A DNA stretch of 64,000 bases, taken from Entonaema liquescens (Eukaryota > Ascomycota > Sordariomycetes > Xylariales > Xylariaceae). The notes under the pieces were generated by a model. It ran no database searches. It was not told where the DNA came from and was given only the letters and a program-made list of their open reading frames with translations. Each line of letters begins with the position of its first letter. The first letter of the stretch is position 1. The position numbers were made by a program, and so were the translations under genes. Positions 56,493 through 64,000 of the stretch are shown here, piece after piece. The stretch spans positions 248,001 to 312,000 of the forward strand of contig CADCSX010000010.1 of the NCBI GenBank assembly GCA_902805475.1, written 5' to 3'.

Positions 56493-56948
56493 ATGTGCAC
56501 GCAGCACTACTACAGTTACGCGCGCTGCCCATGCCAGCTGAAGGGCACCTTCTTCCCCTGCGTCCACGGCCCGCAGTCTCCCAAGTGCAAGTTCGTCGAC
56601 AAGATTGTAGTCAAGTCCGGCGCTGCGTACTGCTGGTACCACGTGGAGACCTTCAAGGACCGCAAGGAGCGCCTCCGCCGGTACTGGGACGCTCGCGGCC
56701 GCAGCCTATGGCCGCCCCCTAAGCCTCGTCCGCTCAACCGCGAGACGCTGTCGTCCGCTTTGGCCGTCGACACCGAGTACTTCCCGCTGCGCCGCGACGC
56801 CTACGATTCTTCCTGCTGGGACAGCGAGCCGGGCCGGGGCAGCGATGAGTCGTCGGAGTTCGACGTCGGCGTGTCGGATAGTAGTTCGGGAGTGGAGTAT
56901 TCGGGTTCGGAGGGCTCTGGTAACGACATGGACTGGCAGCGGGAGTAA
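56493..56948 (+). CDS. Small Cys/Tyr-rich N-terminus protein with acidic Ser tail, 151 aa
   Basis: Single exon. The first ~55 residues form a compact Cys/His cluster (MCTQHYYSYARCPCQLKG, PFCVHG-like FFPCVHGP, KCKF, YCWYHV) that could bind a metal. A basic helix follows (KDRKERLRRYWDARG), then a long acidic Ser/Asp/Gly-rich tail. The GC content is much higher than the flanks, and codon bias looks real. Similar short Cys-rich proteins of unknown function are common in Pezizomycotina; I do not know a name. No signal peptide. Confidence 0.7.
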   Translation: MCTQHYYSYARCPCQLKGTFFPCVHGPQSPKCKFVDKIVVKSGAAYCWYHVETFKDRKERLRRYWDARGRSLWPPPKPRPLNRETLSSALAVDTEYFPLRRDAYDSSCWDSEPGRGSDESSEFDVGVSDSSSGVEYSGSEGSGNDMDWQRE

Positions 56949-57991
56949 TTACGATTATGGTCAGGGTCTCTCTCCTGGTCGGTTCCTAGTGCCTCAAGGA
57001 AACCAGACATACGACTTTCACCATTAGGCCAGTTTTACGCTTGAAATATCAGCATGCTGAATGGGCGAATGCCTTCAACCTCGAAACCATCCCGTGGCCC
57101 ATAGAACCAAGTTAGTCGAATTGGCAAGAACTAAGCTGAGCATCACGTTTGCAACCCCTATTCACTATTTCAAGGACATCATGTTGAACTGCTCCGCTGA
57201 ATATTGCATCTACAATGTGCTTTGCGTATGTTTTCCCGTTAGTTATTCATTTGAACACGTCGAACGATGAGGCAGTCTGTGACGATATGAAGCAGTCTTG
57301 CTAGGATAAAAATCCCATGTATTAGGCGTATTTGCTTTGCGTGTAACTAGTCCGCCTAGTTAATTGTTTTATAATGAGCACCATTCTATGAAATCGAGGT
57401 TATCCAACCTGTCTTACTAACTAGTATATTCTTAACCTGCTGGTTCGTCCTAGATCGAATTGTCGGTTCAATCGCACCTAGTAGAAGTCCTACCAAAATC
57501 ATATCCGCATCGAGTGGGTTCTATTCGGATTAGCTTTTATAGTTCGACTATAAATGCTCGAATAACTGCTTCGTAGATCTAGCTGTATCGGTAGCGACGA
57601 GTACAACGCTTGGTAGGCTGAAAGAGAATATTCTACGCCGATGCAGGGATTCTTACTCAAGGTTTGGAATGCGAATAAGGGTCCTCTAACCAAATTATGT
57701 ATATTAAGATCCCTGGTTTTATATATTGTATAAATTCGAATGGAAACCCCACCGGCCTGGCCCAGCTTTATTCTCGAAGCGGTGAGACCAGTACTGTTCC
57801 TCTTTGACCCCCTTTCCAGCCAAAAAAAACTTCATGAGCCGTATAGTCATTAATGGAGTACCGCCTGTTTCTCCAATCCCGTCGATATGCACCCCCTCAG
57901 CTTGCATCTCGGAACGAGTGATATCAATGTCCTAAACTCCAAGGTGCTCCGTTGACCTATACCCGATACACCCAATCTATTTCCAACCCGG
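56949..57991. other. Convergent intergenic region
   Basis: 1.0 kb between stop codons. No gene; short frames at 57061-57270 and 57719-57907 are not protein-like. Confidence 0.35.
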
Positions 57992-59921
57992 TTACCCAGG
58001 ATACCGCCTGCCGCCAACACCCGTTACTATAGGACTGTGTCTCCGATCTTTATACCGTCTTCGGTCCCGGGAGTCTCTTTCGTCAGCTGTGACGACCCTC
58101 CTTCCATCCCAATCATAATCCGAATCCCGATCTCTGTCCCTATGATCCCAGGTGTAGTCTTTATTCCTTCCTTCCAGATCGGCATGGCTGCTTGCTCTTC
58201 TGGGCTCTGTTGGTCGCAGGTATGCCCTTTCCCGGCTTCTCCTCCTCTCTATCTCTTCTCGCTCACGCTCTCTTAAGCGTTCCTTTTCAATCACTCTATC
58301 GCGGATCCGCTCATGCTCGCGATCGCGCCGAAGGGGATATTTAGGGATCCCTGCTTCAGACTCGTCGCTAGGATATGATTCCCCGGAAACACTTCGGCTT
58401 AGTCGTGACGGATGCTCTCTCCGAAAGCGCACGGTCGGCGCAACGTTGGGCGTATGGCGCTTCTCACGGGAATTGCTCCGTTGTCGTTCGGAGGTCCCAG
58501 ATAGGAAGGAGGTAACTTTCTGCTTTATTTCTGACGGCAAACTTCTTCTGCGAACATCATCCGATCGTACATCCGGTCGTATTTCGCTACGATGGGAACG
58601 AATTGGGATAGGTGGTGTTACAGGAGTCGCAACTGGCATACGGCGTATGGTGGGGAGAGGCGGTATGGGTCCGTGCACTCGAGTCTTAGAACTGGTACGA
58701 GGTGGTATATCCGAGTCAGAATCCGATGGCGAGGGAGAATAGGGCCTTGATTGGCTGTGACGGTGCGGAACATGCGGACGGTGGGGATCAAGATGACTTG
58801 AAGGACGGGGACCATCCATCTCGGAACGGCGAACTTCTGAAAAGCTTGGTCGTCGAGGCGGCCGAGGCGGCCGGCCCGGTGAACTACTACTGCTACTATC
58901 GCGAGGACTGCTGCCATTGTTGCTGCTGCTCATCCGTCGCTGCCTTGGCGGAACGGCGCCGGAAAAATAGGGACCAGCGTAATTACTCCTCGGCACATGA
59001 GCGTACGAGACAGGCCGTTCCCGCTGGAAATAGTCCATTTCTGGTCTTTGACGAGGCGTAGAGGTATTGCTTTGCGGGTTGCGCACATGCGTGAAGGCGG
59101 TATGAATCCGGGGTTCAGACTCGCGTCGTTTAGGTGGATGTTCATCTTTAGGAGTAGCCTCTTCCCGTAACCTTCGTGCGCATTCCTTATGCCAGGCATC
59201 TGTCTCGGGATCGCATTCGGCCGGGAAGGCTTCTGCTGGTAGATCGGTTGGGAAGGGCTTTCCGGTGTCAGGATGTACCAAAGCCCAATTGCGCACGGCA
59301 TATTGCATGAAGGGCACATGTTCTTGAGGCTCCAGGAGAATCTGGATCGCCTCCCATCGTACGAACCCCTTTAGCGTTAAAGCCGGGACAGACGGCGATT
59401 CGAAAGGATTATCGGTTGGTTGCAACGTATGCTGGACGCCCAGAGCTTGCCAGATGTAAGATATGGATTTGAAGGGACAGTGTAGAAAGAGCTGATCATA
59501 GTCACCACCGACAGCGCGGTAAAAAGCAGCTAATTTTATCGGGTTTAATTCAGGGATATTTGTATCGCCAATGTTGGCAGACTATAGTGTTCAAGTCAAC
59601 ACAACTATTTTACATGCCTGCGCAAGAAATATGTGGGAATAAAACGAGGCTTACAATATATTGTCCAATGGCGCGGAGTAACGCATCGAGTATTGGGGTC
59701 GGCGATTTTCCGTCAAACAGATAGCCATAATACTCCCTCGGGTCGGGTTGCGACGCCTTAGACTTCGATGGCGAGTTTGGCTGAGACCGAGACTGAGACT
59801 GAGACTGGGACTGAGATTGGGTCTGAGGTTGGGGCTGGGGCTTGGGATGAGGTGAATCGTTAGGAGTCGATGTGGTAGCGGCGGGTGCGGGTTTACTGGT
59901 GTCAGCCTTTAAACTCGCCAT
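57992..59921 (-). CDS. DUF7514-type fungal protein with charged low-complexity tail
   Basis: Two exons on the minus strand: 59921-59655 and 59581-57992, intron GTAAGC...CTATAG, 618 residues. Residues ~25-50 are a Gln/Ser dipeptide run (QSQSQSQS). A globular domain begins at DPREYYGYLFDGKSPTPILDALLRAIGQYI and continues into exon 2 (AFYRAVGGDYDQLF, SISYIWQALGVQH, GFVRWEAIQILLEPQEH, VRNWALVHPDTGKPFP), the pattern I associate with fungal DUF7514. The remaining ~400 residues are disordered: Arg/Ser/Pro-rich with RERE-type clusters (RLREREREEIERRRSRERAY) and many RD/SR pairs. Probably nuclear or cytoskeletal; no biochemical role known. The ATG at 59921 is preferred; the frame extends further upstream without homology. 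Confidence 0.85.
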
Positions 59922-60491
59922 CTCTACTTGTTCATAAGAAGCGTCGATGGTGGTTGGAAAAGCATTGAGAGGCGAATCGGAAGCAGTCAGCTCAAGGTAA
60001 TGTATAATGCGAACACGTTGAATCAAGAGACTTGTTTCGGAAATAAAAGCGCAAATTGTATTACTGAATGAGGTAGATTGGTAGACTGGTAGACTGGTAG
60101 AACTGATGGAATGGATAGAACAGGCAGATCGTCGATCCTACGACGTCCAGGGGGTAGATGATGACTGCGTTATTCGCAAATGAACAACGACTGCAGCCGC
60201 TGTATCACAAAAATAAGGCGACATTCAGAAGATAATGAATCGCGCGGGAAATAAGTAGATATAATTATATGTAAGCTATTGGCCAGCCTCGGTGAGACAG
60301 ACGATGGACGAAATGAGTCGAATTCATCTATAGTTGTACGAATGCAACTGCAGATGATTCAGACTGGCACAGCCGTAACTGTGGACGGTTGGGTTCTTGG
60401 AAGAAATCGGCGCACTGCATTTTTTATTTTATTTGGGTTTAAGTGGTGGGTTTATGGTGGGATGTATCCAAGGTCGATAGGCTTCCATAGG

Positions 60492-60527
60492 CAGGGCAAA
60501 CAGGGCAAACAGGGCAAGCAGGGCAGG
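60492..60527. repeat. 9-bp tandem repeat CAGGGCAAA x4
   Basis: Four adjacent 9-mers, CAGGGCAAA, CAGGGCAAA, CAGGGCAAG and CAGGGCAGG. Confidence 0.9.
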
Positions 60528-60763
60528 CCCAAGGGCAGCATGGGGTTTAAAGATAGAATCAAACCAGCAACAGGTTTGGGGGGGAGAAAAGAGAGAGCCC
60601 CGCGCCAAATTGTCTACTGACACGTGCATCGGGAATATTAACCTAATGTCCCTATGCCATACCATGTATGCCTGACGTATGTAGCTAGTGGCATCTCGTA
60701 CCTGCCTAAGAGCTTTTAAGACCTGACAAATAATTGCCAAAGTAAAAGAATTATAGAAGTTAC

Positions 60764-60812
60764 CAATTTCAATTTCAATTATAATTTCAATTTCAATTCT
60801 AATTCCAATTCC
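60764..60812. repeat. Hexamer-type AATTTC tandem repeat
   Basis: Degenerate array of AATTTC/AATTCC/AATTAT units over about 49 bp. Confidence 0.85.
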
Positions 60813-61276
60813 GCCTTAGGTCAGGTTGTTCGGCCAAATTATATGCCTACCTATGTGCGACGTGATGATGCAAGTTATATGCTAGTAGCCGAATCTTGCA
60901 CGACGACTTACGACGATTTGTTTTCTACCACTGACGTCTTCGTATCATTTTTTATTTCGGTAACGAATGTGATTACTCACTACATATCCCTGCAACATAT
61001 GAACAAACAGAGCATTGCCATCAACGAGTACCATCTATCAACTCTTACCAACTCAATTCCTACCCAAGAAAACAGCACGTCTATTACGGCAGTGCAGAGC
61101 TCAGCCATATATTATGCTCTCGGAAGTGCACTCCTCCCAATCCCTCGGTAACATTATTCTGTAACAAATGGAATTATGTTATATCGTATTAGACGCGCCT
61201 TTCCATCATTGGTAAGGCACTTTCAATGTTCTTTAACAATTCAACCATGTGCCATTAAGACAAACCGTACAGATCG

Positions 61277-61948
61277 TTAATCTTTCCGGTTGGGCGACTT
61301 GAGAACGAAACCAACAAGATCAATGTCTCCTGTAACTTGCACTCGTGTATCCGACTCAACCCACCTTGTGAAGAGCCTAAATCCAGCTTTCTCAAGAACA
61401 CGCTTACTACCCGGGTTATTATCATCGACCACAGCTGACAGCATTTCCGGCACCTCTCCGCCGAGTCCATCCACCGAGTCCGCAGCCACCTCAATCTCAA
61501 CCTCGGACCGTGGTAAGGTCCACCAATGGTCCGTAAATGCCTTCACGAACTCCGTAACGTATCCCTGTCCCCAGTATTCCCTCTTAAGCATGTAGCCAAG
61601 CTCGGGCCATCCGAGAATTAGATCATTTTTCGGCATTCCGCCCACCCCAATCAATTCTCCGGTTGAAGCGAGGCAGAGTACATTGTGGTAAGTCTGGAGA
61701 TCATTAGGCGGTAGATAGCGGTCCAGGTACTTTGTCCGTGTCTCATCCTTGCTGGAATCAATTTGACCAACTGCCGTGAAGAACATAACCTCCGGTTGAG
61801 TACGTAAGGCATAGATCTCGTCGAGGTCATCCTCCGTAAATGGTCGGATAACTAGTCGTTCCGTGCGGATTGGTTTTCTCTCCGCATTAGGTGGGAACGG
61901 CCGGGTGGGCAAATGCGTCTTAACTTTGATCTTTTGATGTTCTGCCAT
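61277..61948 (-). CDS. GNAT N-acetyltransferase, RimJ/RimL-type
   Basis: Single exon, 223 residues from the ATG at 61948. The N-terminal strand-helix RTERLVIRPFTEDDLDEIYALR is the standard RimJ/RimL opening. The acetyl-CoA pyrophosphate loop is in REYWGQGYVTEFVKAF (Q/R-x-x-G-x-G type), and ELGYMLKREYWGQGY precedes it. The end has the NPGSKRVLEKAGF motif of the family. Acetylates a protein N-terminus, an amine or a small molecule; substrate unknown. No targeting signal. About 20 residues between the loop and NPGS are longer than usual (AADSVDGLGGEVPEMLS), an insertion seen in some fungal members. Confidence 0.93.
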   Translation of the reverse strand: MAEHQKIKVKTHLPTRPFPPNAERKPIRTERLVIRPFTEDDLDEIYALRTQPEVMFFTAVGQIDSSKDETRTKYLDRYLPPNDLQTYHNVLCLASTGELIGVGGMPKNDLILGWPELGYMLKREYWGQGYVTEFVKAFTDHWWTLPRSEVEIEVAADSVDGLGGEVPEMLSAVVDDNNPGSKRVLEKAGFRLFTRWVESDTRVQVTGDIDLVGFVLKSPNRKD

Positions 61949-63635
61949 TATGAAAGTGTTCTTGTTGTTTATCAATACCACATCGGACCTTTTGATGGTT
62001 TAAATAAAAGTTCAACATCGTCTATAACCTACCTAAGGCAACTCATGATTTATTAAATCCGAGAATTATGCCGCATGATTTCAGCTCCGAGGTGACTCAC
62101 GAAGAAGCCTGACTTAATTTCCCGAAGGGGAATAGCTTATGTCCATGTGATGCCGGTGATGAGCTTACATCTACACACCCGCAGGATAATAGGGACAGGA
62201 AAGCAGATGCAAAAGGAAACACACCGTTGGCGAGTGCAGCAGCTACACACACGAATACGAGTCTATGCTGCAGTCATACTTACTTAGATATTGAACTGTA
62301 TCCTTACAACTTAATTTATGATTCGGATTTTCGGAGATACCACCAGTTTCATCTTATACCGAAGGTATATCCCACCTGGATTATCTTGAGAAAATGAGAC
62401 GGCTTCCAACGTTGACCGATCCCAGAACAAGCTCCTGTCCTTGGATAACACACATCAGTAGCGAATACATATTTAGAGGTTAACGATCGGGTGATGGGTT
62501 TATCATAGTGTCTGATAGCTTTTGAAAGGTGTCTCCCAACTATCAAAGGCTTAAGTAATTAGGATATCAGTCGTCCTAATGTGAGCCTTCGTTGCCTATA
62601 ATAATTCTAATCCTCGTCTGCCAGTGTACATTCGAGGAACCAGTTCTCCAACAGCTGGAGTACCTCCGAGACGGTTCACCACTGCTAATCAAGATATGTC
62701 TATTATCTAGCGGCAGAACTCTTGACGTCCCCTAAGCTAATAAGTTCTACAGCGGAGGTGCTTCTTAAGCACGATGCGTATATTTTCGCCTTTAATGGTC
62801 TGGGCAGTACATCGCTGACAGATATTTCCCTGCCAGGGTTCTAGATGAATCATTTAGAACAAAGAACATGCTCAGTATCTATGTAAGATGTAGGCTTCCA
62901 TAGCTACCCATGTCTGGAGTTTGTCGCGGAATAACAAAGTTGTTTCCATATGTATTTCTTGCTCCACCTCATGAACTTCTCAGTCTTCATTGATTTACAA
63001 GGTTTTCAAGTTGAAGGTTGAGAGGGCTCAGGTATCAGAAGAAGGGGAAGGGAAAGGGCAAAAGACTGTAGGTGAAGGTTCAATATCAGCCATGCAGTGT
63101 TTAAGCAAGAAGTGACCCATCCTTATGAATGTATCAATCATGCTGGCTGACCTGAAGTTATTGATACTAGTTTTTACCACGATATTACCCCTGATTCAAG
63201 TCACTGTCCACGTAAACAAGAATCGTGCAAACACTGTAAGATCTACCTTCTTTCGCTTCCTCTTTAAGATAGCTATGCCGCATTACTCTAAATGCCGTAA
63301 AACTAGTGTTCAGCGGCAAGCATGATAGTAGAAAAGATGTGTAGTATTTGTTGAGTGCACGCACGTAGCCGCGAGTTCGATCGACATATCAGCTCTCGAT
63401 TCTGTTGGTAACGTCTTATCCTATAGAGAAGAAGCTACACCTACAATTCTCCGTCTGTAGCCACCAATGAAAAGTCCTACGAATTGTATTTTAACTGTTA
63501 AAACCCTCCTCTTCCGATCGCAGCGGGGAAATTGTCAAAACATTCGACCTGCCTGATTGAATCCTGGCATGAGAAAGGAATATTCTGAAATTCGAACCTC
63601 GAGCGGGAATTAAACAAAAATTTGACAAAGACGAA
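61949..63635. other. Intergenic region
   Basis: 1.7 kb, no gene supported. A purine-rich tract lies near 63035-63062 (GAAGAAGGGGAAGGGAAAGGG). Confidence 0.4.
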
Positions 63636-64000
63636 ATGGCGGTTAGTGTTTTAGACTACTCATTTGACGCCGGATGAATTTGCTAAGAACTCTCTAGGAC
63701 CTCCCTGAGAAATCGTCTGAAACTTCAACTGTTAAGATTCAAGTCGGAGAAACAGAACATCTTGTCGACATCAATAAATTTCCTTACTTCAAGGCCTTCC
63801 TAGATTTCCAGGAAAAGTCTGGCCAGAATAGTGCTCCTACACCGAAACATAGTGATATTCCCTTTTTCGATGTCATCAACTATGGCGTGTCCAATGGATT
63901 TCGACACTTTTTTCGTCGCATGCCTGTTCAACTATCCGACTACCATACACTCTGCGAAACCCTCGAGTTTCTTACTATCGACGTCCTCGCAGGGCAAAAG
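63636..64000 (+). CDS. Fungal BTB-like protein, 3' end outside window
   Basis: Exon 1 is only ATG GCG (63636-63641), followed by a GTTAGT...CTCTAG intron with a TGCTAAGAAC branch site; exon 2 runs from 63698 to the right edge, 103 residues in total. The visible part (VKIQVGETEHLVDINKFPYF, SDIPFFDVINYGVSNGFRHFFRRMPVQLSDYHTLCETLEFL) matches an uncharacterised Pezizomycotina family with a BTB/POZ-like N-terminus, in which IPFFD and GFRHFFRR are typical. Likely a protein-protein interaction module; function unknown. Confidence 0.72.

Larger units (their letters stand above)
59922..61276. other. Intergenic region with several minisatellites
   Basis: 1.36 kb. Contains a TGGTAGAC-type repeat at about 60077-60100 and the two repeats listed separately. 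Frames at 60279-60620 and 60843-61151 are repeat-driven or chance. Confidence 0.45.

Noticed and set aside
58446..59061. Plus-strand frames opposite the DUF7514-type gene
   Set aside because: Antisense to a low-complexity coding exon; no independent support.
60279..60620. 113-codon frame with GKQ repeats
   Set aside because: Coding impression is created by the 9-bp repeat; no homology or start context.

Overview
The window looks like nuclear DNA of a filamentous ascomycete (Pezizomycotina, probably Sordariomycetes; the class is an inference). The reasons are short GT-AG introns of about 45-110 bp with CTAAC-like branch sites, fungal-only families (NoxA, class I myosin with an acidic tail, Hva1-Tudor, CFEM, Zn2Cys6/C2H2 regulators, PPC89-type spindle pole protein) and long AT-rich, TA-rich gene-free stretches. 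I find no rRNA, no supportable tRNA, no intact transposon and, as expected for a eukaryote, no CRISPR array. About two dozen protein genes are supported; several small or intron-rich ones were rebuilt exon by exon.

Layout. 1-20.3 kb holds transport and metabolism: an ACS-family permease running off the left edge, an alpha/beta hydrolase, a mitochondrial ComA/HSA32-like protein, a large Zn2Cys6+C2H2 regulator, an amidohydrolase/decarboxylase beside a monocarboxylate-type transporter, a secreted cysteine-rich protein and a MATE transporter. 21.1-25.2 kb holds the most interesting locus: a fungal viperin (radical SAM, RSAD2-like) head-to-head with a short-lid nucleoside monophosphate kinase, followed by a small ankyrin protein. 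26.6-39 kb is morphogenesis and housekeeping: NADPH oxidase NoxA, an Hva1-Tudor protein, myosin I and the palmitoyltransferase Pfa4. 40-51.7 kb has a CFEM/GPI protein, the exon-junction factor Y14, a second monocarboxylate-type transporter, a PPC89/Cep57-like coiled-coil protein and a GT2 glycosyltransferase. 53-64 kb is sparser: a secreted cysteine-rich protein, a small acidic-tailed protein, a DUF7514-type protein, a GNAT acetyltransferase and the start of a fungal BTB-like protein cut by the right edge.

How genes may work together. Viperin makes 3'-deoxy-3',4'-didehydro nucleotides from NTPs in animals and prokaryotes, and vertebrate RSAD2 lies beside the nucleotide kinase gene CMPK2. The same pairing here, with a kinase of a different (adenylate/UMP-CMP kinase) family and a shared promoter of about 370 bp, suggests a two-gene nucleotide-analogue unit, perhaps against mycoviruses or other RNA elements. 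The amidohydrolase and the adjacent transporter look like uptake plus decarboxylation of an organic acid.

Quality note. Five single-base frame breaks (one in the ACS permease, one in the kinase, three in pfa4) lie at or beside short C or G runs. Restoring one base each gives uninterrupted family-like proteins, so sequencing or assembly indels are at least as likely as real mutations.
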